Source: Phymatolithon calcareum
Taxonomy: Eukaryota > Rhodophyta > Florideophyceae > Hapalidiales
Reading direction: 5' to 3'
DNA: 64,000 nt
Assembly (NCBI GenBank): GCA_977006965.1
Contig: OZ345361.1
Coordinates: forward strand, 1,984,001 to 2,048,000
Made by a program: the position numbers and the translations under genes. A model generated the notes under the pieces. That model saw only the letters and a list, made by a program, of their open reading frames with translations. It ran no database searches and was not told the DNA's origin. Shown here one piece after another: positions 21,751 to 32,268 of the stretch; the stretch's first letter is position 1, and each line of letters opens with the position of its first letter.

Positions 21751-24700
21751 ATGTATCGCAATGGGAATCATGGCGACGCGCTTTCGACAAGTGGACAGCA
21801 TCGAGAGCTCGGCTCCAAAGTTTTATCCGTTTTCGAGGAACCGCCCGACGAACCCCAGGATATCCCCTCCTTTTCCAATTCTCCACTTGAGCAGTCGAGA
21901 GCGTCGAGAAAATCAGCGCGCATCGCAACGAATCTTAGCTGCGTTTCTACGTTGCCCGGACGGCAAAGCATCCAGAATGCTGTGAACGCCATTTTGAACG
22001 GCGAAATTGGAACGTCTGAACTTGCGGACGCGCTTTTTGATGTAGATGGTCTGGATGACGTGGAGGGTGTCCCTGCTCTGTGCAATCTGTCTGTACTCAT
22101 AGGCAAAGGATTGGTCAGACTCCGTGATCTGAGACTTAGTGCCCTTCGCGAGCGCGCTATCTTCGAATTGTCTGATAACGGTGGTTGTCAATGCAGCACA
22201 AACGACTCAAAGACAGGATTTCAGAAAGTGTTGTACAGTATCTTGTCCACTGGGCGCTCGCTTGCGCGTGATGCTATTCTGGAGGAACTTTTGTGCGGAC
22301 TACTCGCGCCGTCAAACATGAGTCCGTCGGTCGTTAGAAAATCGTTGGTTCTTGTCAGCATTGTACTGAGCTGTGCGAAGGAAGTGCTTAATGAGCGTGA
22401 CTTGGATTCTCTTTTGCTGCGTTGGGCTCGCACAGCTACTCAGCAGCCTGATTCAAGGCAGTCATATGCAGGTCCTGATGGTGGAAGCTCTCCATCGGTA
22501 AGGAAAAATCCAAAAATCTCTACCACTTATATCCGCGCTCTCACTTCTTTTTTGCAATAGGTCTAACTCGTTTTTATGTATGTTGCTGCGTGCAGTGGTC
22601 AACCGAGCTGCGTGGACTGGCGGCTGGGCAACACACGTTTGAATTTCTGCTGAATGGGAAACTGGAGGAACAGGCGTTGGATTCCTTGTTCAAAGGAATG
22701 AGCGCTAAGTCTATAGTGACTCTCATGTCGGAAATCATTGCAAACATTCTTGGGCAACCCAATGTAAGCACAATTGCAACTTCGCGACTTGCTGGTCGGT
22801 TTCCGCGTATATGCGTATTCGTGCGCTTGTTTGGCACATTGCATGAAACTGTTGACGCAGAACCTCCGTCTGCTGAGGCAACCGAGTCACCCGCACAAGT
22901 TGCTGAGAACCTTCTCTCGTCTGCTATATGCTCGGTACAGCTCGCTAGCGATGGGCGAAAGCAAGCTATGATTATTACGCTCGCTCGAGTATTTTTCAGA
23001 AGTATGCATGTATTGACACTGACCAACGTGACCAACAGTGTGCGCCTCTACGAAAAATGGTTTTTATCAATTCTGAGAACTGCGCCGAAACCAAGCGTGA
23101 AGTTCTTGGTCGAGGTTTTGCAAGAGTTGATCCCACTTGAACCTTTGCCCTATTTGCGTTGTCAAATCAAGTGCTTCAGACGCGTTCCGTCATGGTTCTC
23201 AATTGCACAGAACTATGTAATTATTGCACGAACGCGTTCCAAAGACCTGGATCCCAGCGGACATGTCGGTGGCGATGGAAATGTTTGCAAAGAAACAGGT
23301 CCTAATTCCGCGGCTGCCAACATGGCAGCAGTGCAGAACGTATGCAAGTTTGTCGTGGAATTTCAGAGAGCTGAAGGCAAGAAGGTTCCGCAATCTCTTG
23401 TTCGACAAATGAATTTTCATCGGCATCACTTTCGCAATAATACGCTGGAAACCTTGCTGATGCCGGATATGAATCCACCCCAGGAAATTATTGATCTAGA
23501 GTTTGCTCGAGGCGGAATTGAGGCTTTTGATTTGAAACGAATTGCGTTGATAAAAATCCTGGCATATGAACGCAAGGACCGTGCGATAACGAAGGAAGAG
23601 GCGGACAGTTGCATTCCCAAGATTCATGCGGAAATCCGTAGGCGTCGGGTATCCCTTATTGCAAACCGGAAGGGTATCCTCACGAGAGTCGAACCACCGA
23701 AAGAAATCTCTGAAGACAGCCCTTTGTTTGATGTTTTTGAGGAATTTTGCAATGCTTCGTTGCCCAACTTGGCTCTCACTGAGCAACCAAAAGATGATGT
23801 CATTAACATTGATGCGGATGTTATGTGCAATGAAGAGCTAACACGCTGGAAAAAAGCTGAGAAGATATTGTGTGAAAAGCTTATTCAATTCACAGACTTG
23901 GCGACTGGTGCAGCGGAAATGCTCCAGATCATTATTGACCGGGTGAATAATGGCATGGCTGGACAGGACAAATGCAGCGGTGACAAAGACGAGGAGTCTG
24001 ACAATACGCTCGACAGAACGCAGTATCTTCGGCTGTGGCAGGCGTCTGAACCATGGATGCTGTATTTGTTAACTCGTGCGTTGGCTCGAAAACGCCAAAA
24101 AGCATTTCGCGAAACGCTGAAGCTACAAATTATTGCTGCTCTGTGTGTGCAGACTAGAAACTTGTCTCTAAAGCAGATTATTGGCATTGCTGTCGTTCTC
24201 TTTGCGATTGTGAAGTTTTCTGAAATGTCCAACCACGGAGAACTTCCTCTTCTGTTTTCAAAGCATCGCAGTTGTGTTGTCCACATGGTTACAATGGCTG
24301 CCGGTTCACTTCCTTTGGACACCTGTTTCAATGTTCAGCGGTCTGTACAGTTTGCAGTTTGCTACCTCATGCTGGTCGTAGCAAATTCTCAAAATCCAAC
24401 CCGCGCGGAATTCTCAGTTCCCGGCAAGGACGCTCGTGAACTCTCGACGTGGAATGGACACTCGGTTTCGTCTCCTATTCCCAGCACTCTGCTACCATTG
24501 GAGCTCGTCCGAATTATACACTGGGTTCTATGTTCGCCTTGGAGACTAAACATGTCACGAGTGGATGTTGCGCAAAGTGGGAAAACTGGTATCTCTTCGT
24601 ATAGAATACTCTCAATCGTGAGAGGTGCATTGTCGGTAACAAAAGCGCTGGAGGTTTTTCGTTGCAAGCAATTTTCCCTGCAAGATTGGGTAAGAGTTGA

Positions 24701-26336
24701 AATTCGGTCGGGGTGGGGGCAACCAGAGGAGGTTTTAAAGATATTGACCAAATTTAGAAAAGAACATTGTTCTTCAATGCAAGTTGTCACAGAAGCGACG
24801 ACGGAGATTTCATCGCGCTGTTCTGATGGAGCACACTTTCCGAGTTGGATTGTCCTCGGTCTAGCAGACTTTGCCCAAGATTTAGAAGGAGCACCTGCCG
24901 GGGGATCAGCTACTACATCTCTTTCGCACAATGTCCAAAACTGCTTCAATCGCGGTCATGTCGACCAGGGATATGTCATGATCCGCATTGCAAGATATTT
25001 GCCTCCAAGGCTCTATTTCGTTGGAGATAATATATCTCACATCTTCCTGCATGTGCAACAAATCCTTAGCCCAAGTTATTGGCCATTTCCACATGCATTT
25101 ATACGATTCTTACTGCAGGGGATGACGAGCAATACTGTCGATAAGGTTGAAGACGATTCAAGGGAAAATCAACTTATCGTTGAGAATCCTCCGTCTACGC
25201 TGGTGGCTGCCATCTCCGTATTCCTTACCACATCATCTCCAACCAACAAGTGGGCCGACATCGACGAATGCCCTGCATTGGTGGCCCTTGTAACGCAAGT
25301 GACCAGGTTCACCATCTTGCTCTCCAAGCTGAACTCCAGCCTTTCAACCGGCTCCGGTGAAGCCGGAGCTTTCAGTACGCAAGCTCTGTGCACACAAACG
25401 CTGAACACGCAGTTGCCCGCAACGCAGACAGATGCAGGGAGCAGCAAGCTGCGAAAAAACAGACACTCCGGATCAAAAATGCTGCAAACAGTACAGCAGC
25501 ACCCAGAAACACTCGCGCTCGCAATCCTCGACCTGGTTGCGAGGCGTTCAAGCGGTGCACGCCCAGTTCGCAACGACGACCTCTGGACGGGCATTGAAAA
25601 TCTCTGTGTCCAGCTCGGGGCTCTGGCGGTAGACGTGCTGGACGTCGCCGTCGACGTAGCCGCGCAATTGCCGGTCGTGCGTGCGCAAGACGCGCGCGCC
25701 GGCCTGTGCGCCCACACCGAGCAATGGTGTGCAGAAGCGTTGCGAGAACTGCTGCGCCTGCGCGTGCAGCTATGGCGCACACAGACGCCCTTCTGGGCCG
25801 TCGGCGGCTGCGCGGGCGCTGAAGCGCCATTCTTTGTGCGGCGCACGCGCGACTTGCTCGGGCTTGTTGCGATCTGTGCGGACGACTCGCCGGCCGAGGC
25901 GGGGTGTGGTCGGCCGCCCAAGCGGCGGCGTGGCGACACGCACAGTGCGTGCCGCACGCAATTGCACCTGGTTTGGCAGGCGCGTATCGGGGCTGCGCTT
26001 GGCGGTTTGAGTGATGCTGCGTTCGCCGAGGCGATGCAGATGGGCGCTGAAGATGGGCGACCGTTGGGGGTGTTGCCCATGCTCGCGGATGCGGTGCGCA
26101 GCGTGCGCAGTGCGGATATCGCGACGTTGCGGATGTGCTTTGCGAGAATGAGACATGCGCCAAAGACGGAGCATGCTATTGGTGTGCTTGTTGGTAATTT
26201 GGACGCGGGGTTGGGCAGGGCTATTGTGCGTGCGGGGAAGGTCGGTAGGCAACCAGTTGATTCTGCGGTTTGGACATGCCTGGAAAGCTACGTGCCGCAT
26301 CTGCTTGATGAATTCCCGGCACATATGCGGGGATGA
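21751..26336 (+). CDS. FANCA: FANCA-like Fanconi anaemia core-complex protein
   Basis: Two exons (21,751-22,497 and 22,596-26,336) joined in phase give about 1,495 residues, close to human FANCA (~1,455). The intron has GTAAGG, a CTAAC branch and TGCAG. The recognition rests on collinear segments: FLVEVLQELIPLEPLPYLR followed by an ARTRSKDL (FANCA has a matching ELVPFE..RYL and AKTRLADL), then VVEFQRAEGKKVP, HHFRNNTLETLLMPDMNPP, a run matching FIESLKRADKIP, and LQDWVRVEIR near the FANCA YQDWLHLELE position. The protein is an all-helical solenoid. In animals FANCA pairs with FANCG/FAAP20 in the nuclear ligase complex that ubiquitinates FANCD2 at interstrand crosslinks. The last ~300 residues (from 25,450) are GC-rich and low in complexity. 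The start is uncertain, as the frame is open upstream of 21,751 to 21,679 without another ATG. MED12 was considered and fits less well. Confidence 0.7.
22498..22595 (+). other. Spliceosomal intron in the FANCA-like gene
   Basis: 98 bp, phase 0, starting GTAAGG and ending GCTGCGTGCAG, with TCTAAC about 30 nt before the acceptor. A nearer AG at 22,560 would break the frame. Reading through is impossible because of the TAG at 22,558-22,560. Confidence 0.8.
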
Positions 26337-26474
26337 GGGACCAATTTGCGTACATACTACTGTATCAGTCTCAGAAGGGGAAACGCACGTCTCGGTGTTC
26401 CGTTGTACTATAACCTTCCTGTGTATTTCTGTGAGAAGTTAATGGAGTTAGATCTGTAGGATTAGTGAAAACGA

Positions 26475-27917
26475 TCAATACATATATCGACCAGGAGACA
26501 GATCGTGCGGCATGTGCGGGTCGAGCGGTCTACTGAATGGAAGCTCTGCAAAAACGTAAACGATGACAAAATGCACAGCAAGGTTGAACGCAACACACAG
26601 CGCCATTTGACGACGACCAAAGTGCGCACGCTTGCAAGTCAGAAAAAGCATGACAGTGACAATGTACCCCTGAATGAAATAGCGAGGCTCGAGAAGCTGT
26701 GCAGGAATCACACAAACCGCAGTAACCACAAGCGCCGCGCCCTGCATGGCGAGTTCGGCGACACCGTCGCGTGCCGCCCACATGACCAGCCACGCGCGCA
26801 GGTCGCGCGGTCGACGCAACGCCACAGACTTCTCCCGTGCACGAGCGGCAATAGCAAACGACTCCACGGACGGGGCGAGCGGGAGCAGAAACGCCGCCAC
26901 ATACGGCACAACAAGCGCGAGACGCGCGCGCGCAGAGCGGAGCAGCACACGTCGATAGACATAGAAGACGTAGTGCCGGTTATCGGCCAGTGCGAACGGG
27001 TGCACATACGCGCCCGACGCGAGCACGCACGCCGCGAGCGCCGCAACGGTCGCCGCGACGATCGCAAGCGTCGCGGACGGGGAGAGGAGGATGAGATGCA
27101 GCATGGACAGCGTCGCTGACAGGAGCAGCGGCAACGCGAAGAGCGCGCGGTACACCAGGAAGTACGGCAGCATGGCCCAATGCGCGTGCATGGAATGGTG
27201 CTCGCGGTCGCCCAACGGCACGGAGAATCCGTTCCACACAAAGAGGGTGACATACAGCATCCCGGCGAGCAGATGCGGCGTCATCGCGCGCAGCACGCGT
27301 GGAAGACGTGCATCGCGACGCAACATGCGAGTCAGCCCGTGCAGCGCGAAGAGCGCGTGCCACACGGCACTCGTCTGCCGCGTTGCAGCGGCGACGATGC
27401 CGGAGAGCGCGGAGAGGACGTGCGCGTCGCGCAACGCGAGCGACCAGCAGAGGGCGAGGAAGAGCGTCGCGAACGCATCGGTGTAGAACAGCCCGCCGGA
27501 GAAGAGCAGCGGCGGATGGGAGACGAGCGCGACGGCGACGCGCCACGCGGCGGCGTCGGCGAACAGGGAGCTTCGGTCGCGGCCGAGCAGGATGTGCGCG
27601 ACGGAGGCCAGGGGAGGGAGAGTGAGGGCGACGGCGACGGCAGAGTGTAGGCGCAGGGCGCGGATAGAGCAGCCGAAGAGCGGTGAGAGGAGCGCGGAGA
27701 TTATGTAGGGCCCGGGGGGAGTGGTGAGTTTTGCGGAATAGGGGGGGAGCGTGTGCGAACGAAGGGAGAGACAGAAGGCGGACGCTTGCGGAACGTGGAA
27801 GAGCTCGTCCATGTACGCCGCGGGCTGCCGAAAGTTCACCCATGAATGTGTCGCAATCAGGGCGAGCAGCACCGGAAGCGCCGCGCGCAAAGCGGGCGTG
27901 CCGCCCACTGCGGGCAT
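26475..27917 (-). CDS. ALG10: ALG10 alpha-1,2-glucosyltransferase
   Basis: 480 residues from the Met at 27,917. The ATG at 28,007 would add 30 residues, but the shorter form puts the first membrane segment (ALPVLLALIATHSWVNF) right at the N-terminus, as in the family. Signature: AAYMDELFHVPQA (DIE2/ALG10 YMDE..H.PQ) and AKLTTPPGPYIISALL in the first lumenal loop, and HPFALADNRHYVFYVYRR near residue 335. The rest is a run of 10-12 hydrophobic spans. The ER enzyme adds the third and last glucose to Glc2Man9GlcNAc2-PP-dolichol before oligosaccharide transfer to proteins. The coding strand is strikingly GC-rich, and so is full of long false frames on the other strand. It converges with the FANCA-like gene and diverges from mL53. 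Confidence 0.92.
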   Translation of the reverse strand: MPAVGGTPALRAALPVLLALIATHSWVNFRQPAAYMDELFHVPQASAFCLSLRSHTLPPYSAKLTTPPGPYIISALLSPLFGCSIRALRLHSAVAVALTLPPLASVAHILLGRDRSSLFADAAAWRVAVALVSHPPLLFSGGLFYTDAFATLFLALCWSLALRDAHVLSALSGIVAAATRQTSAVWHALFALHGLTRMLRRDARLPRVLRAMTPHLLAGMLYVTLFVWNGFSVPLGDREHHSMHAHWAMLPYFLVYRALFALPLLLSATLSMLHLILLSPSATLAIVAATVAALAACVLASGAYVHPFALADNRHYVFYVYRRVLLRSARARLALVVPYVAAFLLPLAPSVESFAIAARAREKSVALRRPRDLRAWLVMWAARDGVAELAMQGAALVVTAVCVIPAQLLEPRYFIQGYIVTVMLFLTCKRAHFGRRQMALCVAFNLAVHFVIVYVFAELPFSRPLDPHMPHDLSPGRYMY

Positions 27918-28212
27918 CGCACTGGTCAGAGAAGGCGCGCAACTTGACGGTGGGTGTGGACACACTGTGAAGAGCATGCAATGCCAAGAAATGATCGCGG
28001 GGATCATAAGTTTAGAGAGCTCTGACCAATGAGGAGCGCAGAGTGCACTCCAGTACGGTCGTCATGAGAAGATCAATCATACGGTAAGAGGTTTTGGCCA
28101 ATGAAGCACGAACAATACGCGCGGCGCGGAAACACACGTCTACTCCACGCGCGCAGTGAGACGAGAGGTTTAGACTTCGGGACGCAAGGTGTACGGCACA
28201 ATCTGTGAAGCG

Positions 28213-28790
28213 ATGGGGCAGCTAGTGCGTTCCGTAGCAGCGGGGCGCAAGGCGAGCGCGCTATTTCGCTCCCTCAAGCGCGTCGAGGTGGAGTACAACC
28301 CGTTTGATCACAAATCAACAACTGCACGGTAAGCCCCAGCAACTGACCATCTTCCTTCGCGCAACAGCACTACATGTGCTGCACACCGTCACAGCCTCCC
28401 AATCTGACAGAACGTGTGCGATCTGCACAGCGAATTTCTGCGCCGCGTCAGAACACCGCCGGTGAAAAAGGCAAACAAGCAGCTGGAGGTCGTCGCCAAG
28501 CCATCGGAGGCGTACGGCGGACCGCATATCGCGCTTCAATACGGTACGCGCACTTCAGCAAATTTCGTGTTGGATTTCGCAGCGACGTTTGGATGCACGC
28601 ACGCTCTGACTGACACTTACTTGAATGACTTGCTCGTGCAGCGGACGGATTCGAGCAGAATATCCCATGCGCAGGACTAAAACTCGTTGATGTATTGGAC
28701 GAAGTAGAGCGTGTGGCGCGCTGGCGCGGTGAAGCAGCCGACCCGTTCGGCGAACTCCGTGCTGAACGCCGAGCCAAGCTCGCCTTGTAG
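28213..28790 (+). CDS. MRPL53: Mitochondrial ribosomal protein mL53
   Basis: Three exons, 28,213-28,328, 28,431-28,543 and 28,642-28,790, give 125 residues. The N-terminus carries the family motif VEVEYNPFDHKS (human FCPFEKN; plants VEFNALDPR). Exon 2 continues AREFLRRVRTPP, then ANKQLEVVAKPSE and PHIALQY, and exon 3 completes the strand-turn with ADGFEQNI before an acidic-basic helical tail. The acceptor for intron 1 must be the AG at 28,430: the nearer AG at 28,410 is out of phase, and the frame before it has a stop. Both introns (102 and 98 bp) have a CTGAC branch. mL53 is a small thioredoxin-fold protein of the mitochondrial large subunit; the basic N-terminus may serve as targeting signal. 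The gene starts 295 bp from the divergent ALG10 start. Confidence 0.75.
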
Positions 28791-29344
28791 CTCTACAGAA
28801 CAATTTTCCCGCCTGCCTGCGTCTTACGGCAATGCAACCCGCCGGCACTCGTCGCGTGTCACGCGACGCTACACGTGGGCCTCGAGATCGGTAACGTGAC
28901 ATGTATGATACTTATGCTCGTATGATGCGTATGGGCCAGTATGACTTTTACGTAAAACGATTCACGGCCGATTTTTGCCTGCTTGCCTGCCTGCAATCGC
29001 TTCGTCTCCATTCGCGTCTGTCGGCGACGAACGCGTCGTGAAGAATGCACGCACGCACGCGCTGCTCATTCGGAGCGTGTGTTCTGCATGGCTTAGAAGG
29101 GAGGAAGGCGTCAGGACGAAGAGAAGTGAAGAGAAGGTGAGTGCATATTAATTTGACATAGATTGCCCAATTTGTTTACCTCGTCTGTTCACAAGAAGGC
29201 TGGCTCACATCTGCCGGCCCGTCTCTAGCAGTGTTGTCCATGAACAAGCAAGCAAGGGGTACAAAGAATAAAACAACAGGGCGTGCGGCACTGGACTGAA
29301 GTAGCGTAGAAACAAGAGTAAGGGCGGCCCGATGCTAGCGAGAG
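28791..29344. other. Intergenic stretch between mL53 and SAP30-like genes
   Basis: Holds the convergent 3' ends of both genes. No further gene, repeat or motif recognised. Confidence 0.4.
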
Positions 29345-29930
29345 TCATCGACCGTTCGCGGTCTCCGCTTTGCCCACAGATGTGGACGCGGCTGCAGGTG
29401 GCGCTGCAGTCGCCGGTGACTCACCGGCAAGCGTCCGCCGCCCGCGCACACTGCGCGCAAAGTTGTGAAACTCCAGAGCCACATCTGCTTCGCGCACCGG
29501 CATCGATGCAAAGTGACGCATCACAGCCTCAAGCCTGATTGGTTTCATCACAGCACAGCACAGCACAGCACAGCAGGGGTAGACAGCCAACGGACGGAGC
29601 AGGTTAGCGATCAATCAGGGAACACGGCGGGCGAGGATGTCGGAGAGAAGGGGGAAACGCACAGGTCATTCTTGGATTCGGCCTTGCACTCAAGCTTGAA
29701 ATGTTTCTTGTAGCGCTTCAGACTTGTCTTGCGCAACTTGCTCAGATCCACAGTCTGTACACGAACGAGTAGCACAGGGAGGATAGACAGACAGAGTGTG
29801 TGTTAAACCGCGCTTTCGACATGATCGCGAAAAGGAATACACACAGAATGCGCCACCTTACCGTGCGTGTGACGACCGGGGTGGGCTCGCCCTTGGCTAG
29901 CTTGGACGAGGTGCGTTTCGCGGACGTCAT
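29345..29930 (-). CDS. SAP30-like Sin3-binding protein
   Basis: Three minus-strand exons, 29,930-29,862, 29,754-29,663 and 29,534-29,345, join in phase to 116 residues. After a basic N-terminus (TSAKRTSSKLAKGEP) comes VDLSKLRKTSLKRYKKHFKL, the RRY(K/R)KHFKL signature of the SAP30 Sin3-binding domain, then SKNDLLEAVMRHFASMPV and VALEFHNFARSV, ending in an Ala/Pro-rich tail. In yeast and animals SAP30 bridges the Sin3 scaffold and class I histone deacetylases in the nucleus. Here the protein consists of little more than that domain and lacks the N-terminal zinc finger of animal SAP30, as in plant and fungal short forms. Introns of 107 and 128 bp have TTTAAC and GCTAAC branches; the second contains a CAGCA-type pentanucleotide run. 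Confidence 0.75.
29547..29575. repeat. Pentanucleotide microsatellite (CACAG)n
   Basis: About five units of CACAG in tandem, inside the second intron of the SAP30-like gene, within 15 bp of its acceptor. Confidence 0.85.
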
Positions 29931-32073
29931 GGCGGCGCGATGGCGGGCCGACGGGAGGAGATGCGTTGTGTGAAGAGTGGGTGGATGTGTGCGATGTGTT
30001 CCGAGAGGGTGCTTGCTGCAAAGTTGGGGTGTGCTGGGTCGAGGGCGGGTGGAGGGGCGTTTCGCGGCGGTAAAGTAGGGAAAAATGGAGCGAGTGGGCG
30101 CGTGGTGGGCTGTGGTCGGGTTAAAGCGAAGGCACCACGGAGCGCGCAAATTGTACGCTCTCGTCGGAGCTGCGTCGTATGATACCGAGCACACGTGTGC
30201 GGGAATTGGAGATGACCATCACAATCAAGTATCAACATATATCAATCCCAATCGTGATTCCACGTGAACTCTCAATTGTCGAAATCAAGATGTAACAGGT
30301 CACAAATTTTAATCGAAAACATCGCTCGAGTCTTGTGGAAACGGTACGCTACATATCAGACCAACATCATATTAAAGATTGATTATTCATTGTTGGACTT
30401 GATTCCCGATGTCATCGTGACAACAGACACGTGTTCACGTCACAAAATATGTCACGCAATCCTCGTCACGCGTCTAAATTTTAAGTGGACGACGTATGGC
30501 TTACAGCCAGTCGTTGCGAACGCAATTTTATTTCCGAAAAATTGCGTGGGAGAAGTGACCATTGGTCGCTCCGGAACAAGATTTCTCTCCTGTCCTCAGC
30601 TGATCCTAAATTAACCGACCAGACGCGACCGTGCACTTTTGGCAACAGGGCCTCATCGCTCAAAGTGACGCTTCTCATCGCTGTGGAAGTACAGTACTGT
30701 AGTCATGAGCAAAGTGCTGTACTGTACGCTCCAAGTCGCACCTCCACTCTAATACGAAACACTCGAGTGGCATTGTCTCTTTGCCCGCCATCAGTTTGAT
30801 ATTTCTTCTGAAAAGAATACTGTACAGTATGTTGGGAACAGAGCCACTGCAAATTTTCGTCGGCACCAAATTCCCCCGCCGAGCTTTCCCAGCGAATTTG
30901 TACGAGTCACGCAAGGGCCCTTAGAACATTCCGTGGCTCGTTCAAGTCTTGCTGGATTACTCGATATGATAATTTCACACGTGTAATTCTTACTCTCTGT
31001 TTCGTCGATTTGCTCGTCCACAATCTGAGGGTGAGGTACTGTACCGTTTCGAGCGTGTTGTGGAAGAACTCTCAAGTCGGCAATGCCGGAAGCCCCATGA
31101 GCGCGGTGATGAGCGTGCTCGTACAGTATCAGTTTTGGCGGACGGCTGCTCTGAAAACTTGCCGGAGCACCTGCACAGGGCAAGCTCGATTTGTTGTGTA
31201 TGCAAATCGTTTAGCAGAATCTGAGGAAGGTAGAATCCACTAGGCTATTTTTGCAACTGAGCCGACGCTAGCGTAGTAGCCACTGTCACATCTGAACTAG
31301 CTGTTTCCGCTTGCGGTAGGGTCTCAGGCCGGGAAGAAGTCAGGGCATCTCCGGAGCGCGGTGCAAAATCTGGACGTCGAGCAGGAGCATGAGGTGGCGA
31401 ATCACGGCGCAAGTTCGTGGCACTGAATGTGATGTGGGAGAAGCCCCGACCCTGTGGCTCGGGCAGTAACATTGTGCCCCGGCGGTGCGCAGGTCAAAGC
31501 AGCAGCAGTAACGGCGTGTCTGTCCCCTGTACCAAAGGACTGCGGACCCCAAGCAGCGCGCCACTACGGTTACGTATTATAGCCGTCAGTATCATCGGAG
31601 AAACTCTGCTCTGACCTGTTACTGCAACTTAAGGGTCAATTCCCTCGTATAGCCTTGTTGAGTGTTGCTGCTCAACTGCAATTGTGCTTACGTCTTAACA
31701 TTGCAATATTGTATTCATGTTAATGCCCAAGATATTAATATCTCCAATTTCAACTGGATGATGAACCAGTTCAATTCATCTAGGGCTAGTTCTGCCACAC
31801 AGACTGCCTCAGTGCGCGAGGCGGTGCTGAAAGACCTACGGGAACTTCGCGGCTTCTTCGGGAAGCAAGCGGCAGGGCTGGAACCGTTTGGCGCTGTGGT
31901 CGCATGCGTGCTGTCGAACATACGGTTCCGGCTAGGGATGCTTGTGCAGTGTCCTTCGGAGAACGGTCGCGGTAGCTAGCCGTCCGCGAATTTTGGATAG
32001 ACTGAAGCTTGCGAGAAATTCAGAGGTCTTCGCGTCAACCTTTTTCTGAATGCGTGCATTACATTCTTAATTG
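29931..32073. other. 2.1-kb gene-free stretch
   Basis: Two short frames were considered, 31,472-31,245 (minus, 75 codons from ATG) and 31,758-31,979 (plus, 73 codons from ATG, with REAVLKDLRELRGFFGKQ). Neither has a family signature; either could be a small gene or an exon. A TACAGTA/TACTGTA word recurs between 30,690 and 31,130. Nothing else is seen. Confidence 0.4.
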
Positions 32074-32113
32074 CACTGCAACTGCTCTCATTACGACGGG
32101 AGCAGTTGCAGTG
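32074..32113. repeat. 14-bp stem-loop
   Basis: CACTGCAACTGCTC and GAGCAGTTGCAGTG are perfect complements with a 12-nt loop, 155 bp beyond the COQ9 stop codon. It could fold in the 3' part of the COQ9 transcript or in an independent RNA. Confidence 0.75.
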
Positions 32114-32268
32114 GAAACATTGTTGGATATTGACGATTGAGGCCAAAGGAAATCCGCAGAGTGATATTCTTTGGAGAGTAAGAAAAGAAGTGAGTGATTC
32201 AAAATTTGCTTCGGACGTACGGCTCTCTAGTAAGCATAAACATACAGGTCTAAAATAAGTATCAGTAG

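Noticed and set aside
25169-26324. Long minus-strand frames opposite the end of the FANCA-like gene (up to 303 codons)
   Set aside because: They are antisense shadows of a GC-rich coding stretch; composition is Arg/Ser/Ala-heavy and no domain is present.
22590-26336. Mediator subunit 12 as identity of the large helical protein
   Set aside because: The Med12 N-terminal motif is missing, whereas several ordered segments fit FANCA.
26505-27987. Long frames on both strands within ALG10
   Set aside because: GC-rich coding DNA gives stop-free shadow frames; only the minus frame with YMDELFHVPQA has family motifs.
31245-31472. Small minus-strand gene of 75 codons
   Set aside because: It has an ATG but no recognisable domain, no clear neighbouring exon, and a composition no different from other short frames there.
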